NCBI RefSeq assembly: GCF_013283875.1
Contig: NZ_CP054139.1
Span: 3,472,001-3,536,000, forward strand
DNA: 64,000 bases
DNA from: Mucilaginibacter mali
GTDB lineage: Bacteria > Bacteroidota > Bacteroidia > Sphingobacteriales > Sphingobacteriaceae
Direction of reading: 5' to 3'
The stretch's first letter is position 1. Each line of letters opens with the position of its first letter. The position numbers and the translations under genes were made by a program. This document shows positions 26,186 to 34,563 of the stretch, piece after piece. The notes below the pieces were generated by a model. It was not told where the DNA came from. It saw only the letters and a list, made by a program, of their open reading frames with translations, and ran no database searches.

Positions 26186-27121
26186 TCACACGCCGAATTT
26201 CATCCAGCCCTCTCCCTCGTACCCGAAGATGAATTGTTTGGGGTTAATGATCTCGGCCAGTATTTCTATCGAATCTACTATCCGTGGCCCCGGTCGGTTG
26301 AAGTAGTGGTTGCCATCGGTGATATAGAGGCGGTTATTTTTTACGGCCTTCAGCGCGTTAAAGCCGGGTTGTTGCAGCAGGATGCTCACTTCGCGCAGGG
26401 TGCGGTCCATGCTGAAGCCACAGGGCATCAGTACGATGATATCCGGGTCAGCAGCAGCGATATCATCCCACTTTACATAGGGCGAGTGTTTCCCGTTTGC
26501 AGCCAGTACGGGTGTACCGCCGGCTATCTCCACCAATTCGGGCACCCAGTTACCGCTGATCATTAATGGTTCCAGCCATTCTATACAGGCAACGGTGGGT
26601 TTAGTATCTATAAACTTCAGTTTATGTTTGATGATATCCACCCGCTCGTGCAGGCGTTCCAACAGGTCGGCGCCGGCTTCGGGGACATTTAAGGCATTGG
26701 CTACAGCGGTGATATCGTTAAAAATATCATCCAGTTTATTAGGCTGCAGGGATAGGATGCTGGTTTGCTTATCCAAATAATTATCCAGCGCCTGCTCTAC
26801 CTCTTGCAAGGATACCGCGCAAACCTCGCACTGGGCCTGGGTAATTACCACATCGGGTTGCAGGGCTTTGATCTGTTCGCGCCTTACTGTATATACCGAC
26901 AGTGCGTCGGCCAGTATCTCCTTAACTTTAATATCAATCTCCAGGCTGCTTAAGCCATCTTCAAAATTTGCTTCCGAACATACGGGCAGTTCTTTTACCG
27001 CTTCGGGGTAGTCGCATTCGTGCGATCGGCCTACCAGGTTTTCCTGTAAGCCCAAAGCGCATACAATTTCGGTAGCGGCGGGTAGTAATGATACAATTTT
27101 TTGCACCGGCATCAATTTCAT
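26186..27121 (-). CDS. BtuF-like periplasmic-binding-protein-fold protein without signal peptide
   Basis: 311 residues of the class III ABC substrate-binding fold (BtuF/FepB type): KIVSLLPAATEIVCALGL, VGRSHECDYP, LQPDVVITQAQCEVC, ACIEWLEPLMISGNWVPELVEIAGG and the closing NRLYITDGNHYFNRPGPRIVDSIE. There is no signal peptide, the N-terminus going straight into the first strand, and no permease or ATPase gene is adjacent. The family includes cobalamin-binding proteins; corrinoid binding is plausible but not shown, and cytoplasmic relatives of this type exist in several phyla. An ATG at 27112 is an alternative start. It is divergent from the LysE-like gene. Confidence 0.82.
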   Translation of the reverse strand: MKLMPVQKIVSLLPAATEIVCALGLQENLVGRSHECDYPEAVKELPVCSEANFEDGLSSLEIDIKVKEILADALSVYTVRREQIKALQPDVVITQAQCEVCAVSLQEVEQALDNYLDKQTSILSLQPNKLDDIFNDITAVANALNVPEAGADLLERLHERVDIIKHKLKFIDTKPTVACIEWLEPLMISGNWVPELVEIAGGTPVLAANGKHSPYVKWDDIAAADPDIIVLMPCGFSMDRTLREVSILLQQPGFNALKAVKNNRLYITDGNHYFNRPGPRIVDSIEILAEIINPKQFIFGYEGEGWMKFGV

Positions 27122-27196
27122 TTTTTATTAGCAGGTGCAAATAACGGCAAATTCAATTTTTAACCGAAATATATCTGCCAAACTAAAAACCTTGAT

Positions 27197-27204
27197 TACT
27201 TTTG
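27197..27204 (+). promoter_or_regulatory. candidate -7 element just before the LysE-like gene
   Basis: TACTTTTG fits TAnnTTTG and ends 4 bases before the ATG at 27209, so a transcript from it would be leaderless or nearly so. No -33 TTG at the expected spacing is visible. This is a consensus match only. Confidence 0.25.
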
Positions 27205-27208
27205 GGTG

Positions 27209-27889
27209 ATGATATTCCTTACCTTTTTCCTTGGCCTGTTCACCAATTTTATTGGCTATATCCCGCCGGGCAATATCAATTTAACCCTGGTACAGATCAC
27301 CATAAACCGTGGAATGAAGCAGGCCATGCAATTTATCATCGCCTTTTCAAGCGCCGAATTTATCTTCACCTTCATTATCATGAATGCCGCCAAATGGCTA
27401 TCGGCGCAAGTTCATTTAGATGTTGTTATCGATTGGGTGATGGTCATCCTTTTTGGCACGCTGGGCATCATTACCTGGCTGCACCGCAAAAAACCACCCG
27501 AAACCAAATACAAGCCACATCAAAGTATTAAATACGGCATACTGCTGGGCTTCATCAACCCCATGCAGGTTCCCTTTTGGATGATAGCCGGCACCTACCT
27601 TATCACACACGAGTGGATCATCACCGGAAACATCGCTTTAATTATTTTTAGCTTGGGCTCAGGCGCGGGGGCTTTTTTGTGCCTGTTCCTGTATGGCAGG
27701 TTTGCCCGGTATATACAAAGCAAATTTGAACTAAGCACACGGGCTATCAATACGGGTATTGCCATCCTTTTCTTTTCGTTCGCGGGCTATCATATAGCCA
27801 AAAGGGTTTATTTTTTGGTGCGCACGCCGGTTAAGCAGCAAGCGCGGGTTGCGCCTAAGAATAATCAGCCCGGGGAATATCCTTCCTGA
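27209..27889 (+). CDS. LysE-family transporter
   Basis: A 226-residue integral membrane protein with about six hydrophobic helices. It has the family's N-terminal motif IGYIPPGNINLTLVQITINRG and a mid-protein GFINPMQVPFWMIAGTYL re-entrant-like motif. LysE-type proteins export amino acids or related small molecules; the substrate here is unknown. The likely start is ATG 27209; GTG 27206 is one codon upstream. It is divergent from the BtuF-like gene and 115 bp before the MG2-type protein gene. Confidence 0.85.
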   Translation: MIFLTFFLGLFTNFIGYIPPGNINLTLVQITINRGMKQAMQFIIAFSSAEFIFTFIIMNAAKWLSAQVHLDVVIDWVMVILFGTLGIITWLHRKKPPETKYKPHQSIKYGILLGFINPMQVPFWMIAGTYLITHEWIITGNIALIIFSLGSGAGAFLCLFLYGRFARYIQSKFELSTRAINTGIAILFFSFAGYHIAKRVYFLVRTPVKQQARVAPKNNQPGEYPS

Positions 27890-28004
27890 TCAAACCTACA
27901 TCCCCACTACAAATCCCGACAATTAAGACTGTTTATTTATTCGCGCCTTCATTCTATCATTCAGATGGTTATATTTACATACCTATATCACCCTTGCCTG
28001 CCTT

Positions 28005-30794
28005 ATGGGAAAAGTAAATACATCCGGGATACGCCGTTTTGCAATAAAGTTACTTTTCATCGCCCTGCTTTTGGGGCCGATGCTTGTAATAGCGCAAAAC
28101 CAACCGCTAACTCCCGCACGGCAAATAGTTGATGCTATAAATACATACGCCAGCAACGCCGCGATAGAAAAACTATACCTGCAAACCGATAAAACCAACT
28201 ATAGCGCGGGTGATACCCTTTGGTTTAAAGGCTACCTGTTCAACGCTGCCGACCTGTCGGCATCCCGCAAAAGCGGGCTGCTGTATGCAGAAATTACTGA
28301 CGAGAATAATAAAGTAGTGAAGCGCGCCATGTTATCGGTTATTGCCGGGCAGGTTTGGGGCAATATCCCGCTTTATGAAAATGCCTACCCTGCCGGCTTG
28401 TATACCCTGCGCGCTTACACCAACTGGATGCGCAATTATAACGAAGCCTACGTTTTTAAAAAGCAATTCAGCATTACCAGCATCAATACCGGCGAGGGCT
28501 GGCTCATCAACTCGCGGCTGGATATGGCCGAAAAGGAGGGCAAGCCTAACGTTAAGATGACGCTTGATTTTACCGACCTGAAACAAACCGCCATTGCGGC
28601 CCGCGATGTGGAAGTAACGCTAACCGAGGGCCGCAAAAGATGGTTCAGGAATAAAATGATGATAGGCGTGGATGGCGCCCTGGACTTCAACTTCAACCTG
28701 CCCGAAAAAGCCGATCCGCAGAAATTGACCATCAAAATAACCGAGCAGAAAAAGGATAATACCGGGGCTACCTATCTTGTTCCTGTACTGTTAAAGCGCC
28801 CGGAACATACTGATCTGCAATTTATGCCAGAGGGCGGCGCACTGGTAGCCGGCTTGAAAAGCAAAGTGGCCTTTAAAGCCATAGCCGAAGATGGTAACGG
28901 CACCGATGTAAACGGTGTGGTTTACAACAGCAAGCAGCAGCAGGTGGCCATATTTAAATCGGCACACAGGGGCATGGGGTACTTTTACCTGCAACCGCAG
29001 GCCGGCGAAACTTATACCGCCGTCATAAAAAACGACGCGACTATCAGCAAAACCTATCCCCTACCACTGGTTAAGCCATCGGGTATGGTATTACGGGTGG
29101 CGGATGTAATGGGTACAGATTCTGTTGCGGTAAACATTACTGCCAGCGCAGATATGACCGATACGCCTGGCATTTATTATCTGGTAGCCCAATCCCGCGG
29201 CATGGCCAACTATGCGGCAGCTTTTAAGCCCGATGTACACGGCAAGTGGATCAGTATCAGCAAAAACATTTTCCCAACGGGTATTACCCGCATCAGCATC
29301 CTGAACCAAAGAATGCAGCCATTGAACGAGCGCATCATTTTTGTAGATCATCACGACAGGCTGTGCGTAAACATCAACAGTAATAAAAAAACCTACGGCA
29401 AACGCGATAGTGTTGGACTGGATATCACGGTAACCGATCAGGCCGGCATGCCGGTACAGGGTATATTCTCGATGGCGGTTACCGATGACAGCCAGGTGAA
29501 GGTAGATTCGATGAAAAACAGCACACTGGTTAACACCTTGCTTCTTACTGCTGACCTGAAGGGTAATGTGGAAGACCCGGGCTACTATCTAAAAGATATC
29601 CCAACGGAAGAAACCACGCGCGACCTGGATAACCTGTTGCTGACACAGGGATGGGTAAACTACGATTGGAGCAAGGTTTTCAACCTGGCGCAAGCACCCG
29701 CGTTCCCGGCCGAGCAATCGTTTACCATCAAAGGAAAGGTGCTGAATATATTTAATAAGCCGGTAGCCAATTCGGGGGTGGTACTGCTCTCAAAAAAGCC
29801 GGCCCTGGTGCTGGATACGGTCACCAATGCTTCCGGCGTGTTCGAGTTTAAAAATATTTACCCATCGGATACCGCTGCTTACGTTATACAGGCCCGCAAT
29901 AAAAAGGGCAAAAGCTTTAACGTGGGCATCGAGATGGATGAATTTGTACCACCTGTGTTTGCAGCCATGAGTGGCCGGCTTATACCTAACTACCTGAATA
30001 TGGACAGCCTTAGCCGTAAGGCCGTTAACACCCGCATGGCCAACAAACTGGAGGAAAACAAAATGATGGGTATCCACCAGTTAAAGGAGGTGGTGATCAC
30101 GGATAAAAAGATCATCAAAGACTCGAAAAACCTGAACGGCCCGGGCGAATCGGACTTTGCCATGAACGAAGCTGATATAGAAAAAGCCGGTAAAACCACA
30201 CTTGGCGATCTGTTGCGGGCCAACATTAAAGGCTTTAGCGACCGCGGCGGCCGGTATTATGTGGTGAATAGCGAAGCGGTTATACTGATTATTGATGGTG
30301 TGGCCATACATAAACTGATGACCGAAGGCATGCGGTCGTACAAGGACTTGTACGATGAATCGTTAAATTATTTTACCGCCGAAGACATAAAAGGCATCGA
30401 GTTTATGCAGGCCGGCCGCTATGGTATGGCCTACTTTGCCGAGTATATGCATCCCCTGCAAAAGCCTTTTGATTTTTGCTATGTGGAAGTGACCACCCGC
30501 GCCGGCAAAGGGCCTTATTACACCCACACTCCGGGTGTTTATGTATACAAACCGCTACCGTTTGCGCTGCCTGCCGAGTTTTATTCGCCAAAATACACGG
30601 TTAAAACCAGGGCCGTTTTGCCCGATATCCGCTCCACTATTTACTGGAAGCCCAATATCATTACCGGCAAGGACGGCAAAGCGCAGGTATCATTTTACAC
30701 CGCCGACAAGCCCGGTACCTATACCCTTATGCTGGAGGGCAGCGATATGCAGGGCAGTATTGAAAGTATGCGAACGAGGGTGGTAGTGAAGTAA
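28005..30794 (+). CDS. surface protein with MG2-like, carboxypeptidase-regulatory-like and TonB-plug-like domains
   Basis: 929 residues with a signal peptide (about 1-31, ending VIAQN). It begins with an alpha-2-macroglobulin MG2-like domain (EKLYLQTDKTNYSAGDTLWF and GLYTLRAYTNWMRNYNEAYV), followed by further beta domains, a carboxypeptidase-regulatory-like segment (FTIKGKVLNIFNKPVANSGV), then a plug-like stretch (TLGDLLRANIKGFSDRGG ... VILIIDGVAIHKL ... GIEFMQAGRYGM). It ends with RSTIYWKPNIITGKDGKAQV. There is no barrel, so this is a plug-containing periplasmic or surface protein typical of Bacteroidota. A paralogue is at 44894-47284. Function unknown; an envelope or uptake role is inferred. 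Confidence 0.85.
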   Translation: MGKVNTSGIRRFAIKLLFIALLLGPMLVIAQNQPLTPARQIVDAINTYASNAAIEKLYLQTDKTNYSAGDTLWFKGYLFNAADLSASRKSGLLYAEITDENNKVVKRAMLSVIAGQVWGNIPLYENAYPAGLYTLRAYTNWMRNYNEAYVFKKQFSITSINTGEGWLINSRLDMAEKEGKPNVKMTLDFTDLKQTAIAARDVEVTLTEGRKRWFRNKMMIGVDGALDFNFNLPEKADPQKLTIKITEQKKDNTGATYLVPVLLKRPEHTDLQFMPEGGALVAGLKSKVAFKAIAEDGNGTDVNGVVYNSKQQQVAIFKSAHRGMGYFYLQPQAGETYTAVIKNDATISKTYPLPLVKPSGMVLRVADVMGTDSVAVNITASADMTDTPGIYYLVAQSRGMANYAAAFKPDVHGKWISISKNIFPTGITRISILNQRMQPLNERIIFVDHHDRLCVNINSNKKTYGKRDSVGLDITVTDQAGMPVQGIFSMAVTDDSQVKVDSMKNSTLVNTLLLTADLKGNVEDPGYYLKDIPTEETTRDLDNLLLTQGWVNYDWSKVFNLAQAPAFPAEQSFTIKGKVLNIFNKPVANSGVVLLSKKPALVLDTVTNASGVFEFKNIYPSDTAAYVIQARNKKGKSFNVGIEMDEFVPPVFAAMSGRLIPNYLNMDSLSRKAVNTRMANKLEENKMMGIHQLKEVVITDKKIIKDSKNLNGPGESDFAMNEADIEKAGKTTLGDLLRANIKGFSDRGGRYYVVNSEAVILIIDGVAIHKLMTEGMRSYKDLYDESLNYFTAEDIKGIEFMQAGRYGMAYFAEYMHPLQKPFDFCYVEVTTRAGKGPYYTHTPGVYVYKPLPFALPAEFYSPKYTVKTRAVLPDIRSTIYWKPNIITGKDGKAQVSFYTADKPGTYTLMLEGSDMQGSIESMRTRVVVK

Positions 30795-30805
30795 TTTTCA
30801 AACAG

Positions 30806-30953
30806 TTTGTCATTGCGAGTGATAGCGTGGACAACCGACCAACGGGAGCTCATTAATGCCTTGATGAAAAATCAATACATTAATAATCACATAGGACATG
30901 CAACGAGGACCTGCCTATGAGATTGCCGCGCCGCTACGCTCCTCAATGACATT
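30806..30953. repeat. GTCATT-type palindromic repeat, copy ii (convergent gap)
   Basis: TTTGTCATTGCGAGTGATAGCGTGG at the left and GCCGCGCCGCTACGCTCCTCAATGACA at the right are imperfect inverted arms, with a long, less paired middle. It separates the 3' ends of the MG2-type gene (+) and the DUF2157-like gene (-). The outer GTCATT/AATGAC words match copies i, iii and iv. Confidence 0.65.
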
Positions 30954-30961
30954 GTTTTTAT

Positions 30962-31996
30962 TTACTTCTTCAAATTCCAGATTTTCTCCGCCTTTCGCCC
31001 AATCAGCCAAAACGATGCGGCCAGGATAGAGAAGAATACGGCCATATTGGTCTCGTTCCAAAAGTACTCGAAGTATTTGGTGTACAGGAAGATGATCAAA
31101 AAAGTAATGCCGAACTCGCGTGCAACGACATCATTGGTTTTTAAGCCGAACAACATAAATCCTGCCGCTACCACAGCCGAGATAATGCCCCAATAAAACA
31201 AGCTGATCTGCTTTACCTGCCACCACAGGCCCAAATCGCCGTAGTTGCCAAAAATGGTGAGCATCCACAGCGCTAAAAAGAAATAGAGCAAGCCTACTAC
31301 ATAGGTCAATTCCCAAAAATACTGCATCCATTTGCGGTTTTTAAGGATGTAGCAGGCGACAAGCAAAACCAAACCAAAGCCTACAAATCGCAGCGGGTAG
31401 TTCATCCCCAAAAAGTAATTGGTCCAATGCGTTTGATAGCCGGTTTCGGTACCGAACCAACTGCCCAGCGATATCAGCGCAAACAGCCATATCAATCTCG
31501 AGTTAAAGCGCCAGGCCAAAAAGCCATATACAAACACCGATATAAGGAACAGGATGGAAAAGTGATGCGAACCATCATCAAAGGTTTTACCGAAATAGGC
31601 AATGCTACAGGCCGTAAACAGGATACCCGTAAAAATAAAAGCCTCGTTACTGAATATCTTTTCGGGGTTCTTCTTTCCACGCCGCCGACCGTAGTAGAAA
31701 AGCAGGGCAGCTATAATGCCCGATCCAACAGCAATTACAACGTTAGGCGTATAATACAGGCTTTTTATCCAAAGGATCACCCGGGTATCGATCAGCAGCG
31801 AGCCAAAGGCCACTACACCGCAGAACAGCGCCACCCAAAACGAGTACTTGGCCAGCCGCATCCAGTCGAAGCCCTTTACTTCGATAGATTCACGCAGTTT
31901 TTCGGCACCAGGCGCATCCAGTAAGCCATCCTTTTCCCACTGGGCGATGGTTTTGTTTAAAAATTCGCTTTCCTGTTTATCCAGTTGCTGCTTCAT
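30962..31996 (-). CDS. polytopic membrane protein, DUF2157-like
   Basis: 344 residues from ATG 31996; the frame open to 32080 reads through a palindromic repeat. A soluble N-terminal helix region (QLDKQESEFLNKTIAQWEKDG, then a GLL-type turn) is followed by about nine or ten hydrophobic helices (for example FWVALFCGVVAFGSLLI, VVIAVGSGIIAALLFYYG, FGITFLIIFLYTKYFEYFW), and ends in basic residues. This fits the DUF2157 type of inner-membrane proteins with unknown function. The family label is moderate; the membrane nature is certain. It follows ribF on the same strand, with a repeat between. Confidence 0.7.
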   Translation of the reverse strand: MKQQLDKQESEFLNKTIAQWEKDGLLDAPGAEKLRESIEVKGFDWMRLAKYSFWVALFCGVVAFGSLLIDTRVILWIKSLYYTPNVVIAVGSGIIAALLFYYGRRRGKKNPEKIFSNEAFIFTGILFTACSIAYFGKTFDDGSHHFSILFLISVFVYGFLAWRFNSRLIWLFALISLGSWFGTETGYQTHWTNYFLGMNYPLRFVGFGLVLLVACYILKNRKWMQYFWELTYVVGLLYFFLALWMLTIFGNYGDLGLWWQVKQISLFYWGIISAVVAAGFMLFGLKTNDVVAREFGITFLIIFLYTKYFEYFWNETNMAVFFSILAASFWLIGRKAEKIWNLKK

Positions 31997-32060
31997 GGCT
32001 GGGGATGAAGATAAAAGAATAATGCGTGAATTGAAATTTTGTTGGGGACGATGATGGCAA

Positions 32061-32189
32061 TTTAACCACAAAGAACACAAAGTTTTTTCACAAAGTTCAC
32101 AAAGGATCTGCCATCGTTAACAGAGACCCATCAGCTTAAAAATTCTTTGTGAACTTTGTGGTTCCTGTCTTTGTGTTCTTTGTGGTTAA
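32061..32189. repeat. CCACAAAG-family palindromic repeat, copy D
   Basis: Arms TTTAACCACAAAGAACACAAAG and CTTTGTGTTCTTTGTGGTTAA with an inner TTTTTTCACAAAGTTCACAAAG against TTTGTGAACTTTGTG. It lies between ribF and the DUF2157-like gene. The terminal TTA of the right arm (32186-32188) is the stop codon of ribF on the minus strand, so the repeat abuts and terminates that reading frame. Confidence 0.88.
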
Positions 32190-33118
32190 TTTGCCCCTAA
32201 AGCCGACAAAACATCTAACTTATCCTGCGCTAATTGCGCTTTCAGGGCGTCAAGCGAATCAAATTTCGCATCCCCCCGGATATAGTGCAGAAACTCCATC
32301 CTAACGGTTTGGTTGTAGATCTCGCGGTCGAAATCGAAGATATTTACTTCGATATTACGGGTGATGCCGTTAACTGTTGGCCTTGTGCCGATGTAGGCCA
32401 TGCCTTTGTATTGTTCGCCGTCGATATCCAGCTTAACTGCAAAAATGCCGTCGCCGGGGATCAACTTATAAGTTTCCAGCGGTTGGATATTTGCTGTCGG
32501 ATAACCGATCTGCCGGCCGATCTGATCGCCGCGGATGACCTTACCGGTGATGAAGAACGGGTATCCTAAAAAGGTATTGGCCGTCGCGATATCGCTTTGC
32601 AGCAGTGCTGTGCGGATACGGGTTGAACTTACAGCCACCTCGTTAATATCCTGTTCGGGAATTTCCATCACATCAAATCCGTAAACCGGGGCAAGGCGTT
32701 GCAGGTCTTCCAGGCCGCCGCTGCGGTCTTTACCAAAACGGTGATCATACCCGATAACGATCTTTTTGGTACCGATCTGCTTTACCAGCACAGTTTCGAT
32801 ATATTCCTGCGGGCTTTGATTAGAGAAATCGCGGGAGAACGGGGTGATGATCAGGTGATCTACGCCCATCTCCTCCAATAGCGAAGCCTTCTCGGCTATC
32901 GTGGTGATCAGCTTCAGCGACTGGTCTTCGGGATGCAAAATCATCCGCGGATGCGGGAAAAAGGTAAGCAGCACGCTTTCGCCGCCCGACGCTTTCGCCA
33001 GTTCTATAATATTGGATATAATTTTGCGGTGCCCCTGGTGTACGCCATCAAACGTGCCAATGGTAACCACCGCGCCATTTACCGCCTTAAATTCATCAAT
33101 ATGATGGTAGATCTTCAT
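32186..33118 (-). CDS. ribF: bifunctional riboflavin kinase / FAD synthetase
   Basis: It phosphorylates riboflavin to FMN and adenylates FMN to FAD. I start it at ATG 33118 (MKIYHHIDEFKAV); the frame is open to a TTG at 33187 but the family starts here. The N-terminal nucleotidyltransferase part has VVTIGTFDGVHQGHRKII (HxGH-type) and FFPHPRMILHP, and VVSSTRIR-like VSSTRIRTALL. The C-terminal riboflavin kinase part has GYPTANIQPLETYKLIPGDGIFAV and RPTVNGITRNIEVNIFDF. Its stop codon lies in a palindromic repeat. It is 84 bp after truB on the same strand, so likely one transcript. Confidence 0.95.
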   Translation of the reverse strand: MKIYHHIDEFKAVNGAVVTIGTFDGVHQGHRKIISNIIELAKASGGESVLLTFFPHPRMILHPEDQSLKLITTIAEKASLLEEMGVDHLIITPFSRDFSNQSPQEYIETVLVKQIGTKKIVIGYDHRFGKDRSGGLEDLQRLAPVYGFDVMEIPEQDINEVAVSSTRIRTALLQSDIATANTFLGYPFFITGKVIRGDQIGRQIGYPTANIQPLETYKLIPGDGIFAVKLDIDGEQYKGMAYIGTRPTVNGITRNIEVNIFDFDREIYNQTVRMEFLHYIRGDAKFDSLDALKAQLAQDKLDVLSALGAN

Positions 33119-33202
33119 TACTTTTTGTGATTCCGCAGATTTTTGGATGATTTCACCGATGTGTTCAACTTCCGAAACTTTATACAAAGATAATCGGTGA
33201 AA

Positions 33203-33907
33203 TCATTCCTGTATCGGTGAAGCCTCCTTCAATTGTCTAATTGAAGTCACTAATTCCATTACCTCGTGCGCGTCTTCTATCTTAAAATTGCCGCTGCGGG
33301 TACGGCGCAGGCGCGACAGGTAGGCCGCGTTGTTCAACGCCTTACCAAAATCGCTGGCCAGCGAACGGATATAAGTCCCCTTGCTGCATACCACCCTAAA
33401 GTCAACCTCGGGCAGTTCGATACGGGTCAGTTCAAACGCGGTGATGGTTACATTGCGCGGCCTAAGTTCCACCTCTTCCCCCCTGCGGGCTTTTTCGTAC
33501 AGGCGCTCGCCGTCTATCTTCACTGCCGAATGCGCTGGTGGATACTGCTGTATATCACCTATGAATTGCTTGCAGGCTTCATGTAACTGTTCTTCTGTAA
33601 TGTGGGCGGTATCAAATTTTTGCTCCGGTTCGCTTTCCAGATCGTAAGTTGGGGTGGTTGCACCGAGCGTGAAAGTACCTGTATATTCCTTTTCCTGCGC
33701 CTGGAAACTGTCTATCTGTTTAGTCATCTTCCCGGTGCAAACGATCAGTAAACCCGTAGCCAGCGGATCGAGCGTGCCGGCGTGTCCTACCTTTAGTTTA
33801 AGGGGCTTAAAGGCGTTGCGTATTTTGCCAACCACATCAAAGCTGGTCCAGCGGTAGGGTTTGTTTACCAGCAATAGTTGCCCGGCGGCGTAATCTTCTA
33901 ATTTCAA
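33203..33907 (-). CDS. truB: tRNA pseudouridine-55 synthase
   Basis: It isomerises U55 in the T-arm of tRNAs. 234 residues, a short TruB form typical of Bacteroidota. Motifs: LLVNKPYRWTSFDVVGKIR, KVGHAGTLDPLATGLLIVCTG with the catalytic Asp, YPPAHSAVKIDGERLYEKAR, and CSKGTYIRSLASDFG. A hairpin (33927-33947) lies just upstream of the ATG. ribF follows on the same strand; the truB-ribF pairing is common in bacteria. Confidence 0.96.
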   Translation of the reverse strand: MKLEDYAAGQLLLVNKPYRWTSFDVVGKIRNAFKPLKLKVGHAGTLDPLATGLLIVCTGKMTKQIDSFQAQEKEYTGTFTLGATTPTYDLESEPEQKFDTAHITEEQLHEACKQFIGDIQQYPPAHSAVKIDGERLYEKARRGEEVELRPRNVTITAFELTRIELPEVDFRVVCSKGTYIRSLASDFGKALNNAAYLSRLRRTRSGNFKIEDAHEVMELVTSIRQLKEASPIQE

Positions 33908-33926
33908 AATTTGCTTATGTTATCGG

Positions 33927-33951
33927 CTGCCGTAAAAACTACGGCAGTTTT
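33927..33951. other. hairpin upstream of truB, possible terminator on the plus strand
   Basis: CTGCCGTA (33927-33934) and TACGGCAG (33940-33947) are perfect inverted repeats with a 5-base loop, followed on the plus strand by TTTT. No plus-strand gene ends here, so on the minus strand it may instead be a structured leader 20 bases before truB. Confidence 0.4.
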
Positions 33952-34005
33952 AATTCACGGCAAAGGTAGTCATTTTCGTTTTTACGGGGGGGGTATCGAC
34001 TTGCC

Positions 34006-34039
34006 CATTAAACAAATAACCCCGCCGCAAGCGGCAGGG
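34006..34039 (-). terminator. candidate terminator after the small secreted protein
   Basis: CCCCGCCGC (34020-34028) pairs with GCGGCAGGG (34031-34039), a GC-rich stem with a 2-base loop and one mismatch. On the minus strand it is followed by the T-rich TTATTTGTTTAAT. It lies 26 bp past the stop of the gene at 34065-34430. Confidence 0.45.
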
Positions 34040-34064
34040 CTACGGAATATCTTTCATCAACAGA

Positions 34065-34430
34065 CTATTTCTTCTCCTCTACACGCTTTAGCATACCGTG
34101 CAGGTTAGTGCCCTGAAAATTCACATCAATGGTGATGGAATCGCCGTAAAACTTACCTACGTTTTTTAACGGCGTACCATTAAAATTAAGGTTAAATACA
34201 AAATTATTACCGCTGATCTTACCATCGGTAATAGGGATAGAACCCTGGTCGGAATCGGCTGTACCGGTTAATGCCTCGCCATCTACTTTAAAGGTATATT
34301 TAACAGGAAAATCGCCATTAGGGGTTTTTATTGAACCCGTCCACTTGCCGGTCAGGTCGGCAGCTATGGCCAGGCAAATTAAAAAAGCGCCGCACACCAG
34401 TGCAATGGTAGAAAACAATCTCTTTTTCAT
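34065..34430 (-). CDS. small secreted beta-rich protein of unknown function
   Basis: 121 residues with a clear signal peptide (MKKRLFSTIALVCGAFLICL up to about AIAA). The mature part is beta-rich with DLTGKWTGSIKTPNGDFPV, TFKVDGEALTGTAD, ITDGKISGNNFVFNL and TPLKNVGKFYGDSITI, a pattern of small Bacteroidota exported proteins with repeated G-x-W/T-G turns. I do not know a function. It stands alone on the minus strand with a terminator candidate behind it. Confidence 0.72.
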   Translation of the reverse strand: MKKRLFSTIALVCGAFLICLAIAADLTGKWTGSIKTPNGDFPVKYTFKVDGEALTGTADSDQGSIPITDGKISGNNFVFNLNFNGTPLKNVGKFYGDSITIDVNFQGTNLHGMLKRVEEKK

Positions 34431-34458
34431 GGTTTTAGTTTTTTATCAAAGATAAGAA

Positions 34459-34560
34459 AAGTCGGAAAGTCCGGAAGTCCGAAAAGTCCGGAAGATAATT
34501 TTGAAAAGCATCCTAACCGGAATATCTTTCGGACTTCCGGTCTTTCCCCACTTCCCGACT
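34459..34560. repeat. GTCCGGAA-word inverted repeat
   Basis: The left side repeats AAGTCGGAAAGTCCGGAAGTCC and GAAAAGTCCGGAAGAT; the right side holds ATCTTTCGGACTTCCGGTC and CTTCCCGACT. The arms can pair imperfectly into a hairpin of about 100 bp. It fills the gap between two minus-strand genes (34065-34430 and 34564-35463). Same word-multiplication design as the hairpins at 16888 and 39938. Confidence 0.7.
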
Positions 34561-34563
34561 CTA

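Noticed and set aside
26021..27205. Cobalamin riboswitch beside the BtuF-like gene
   Set aside because: I found no adenosylcobalamin riboswitch-like conserved box in the gap; only the repeat copy C is there.
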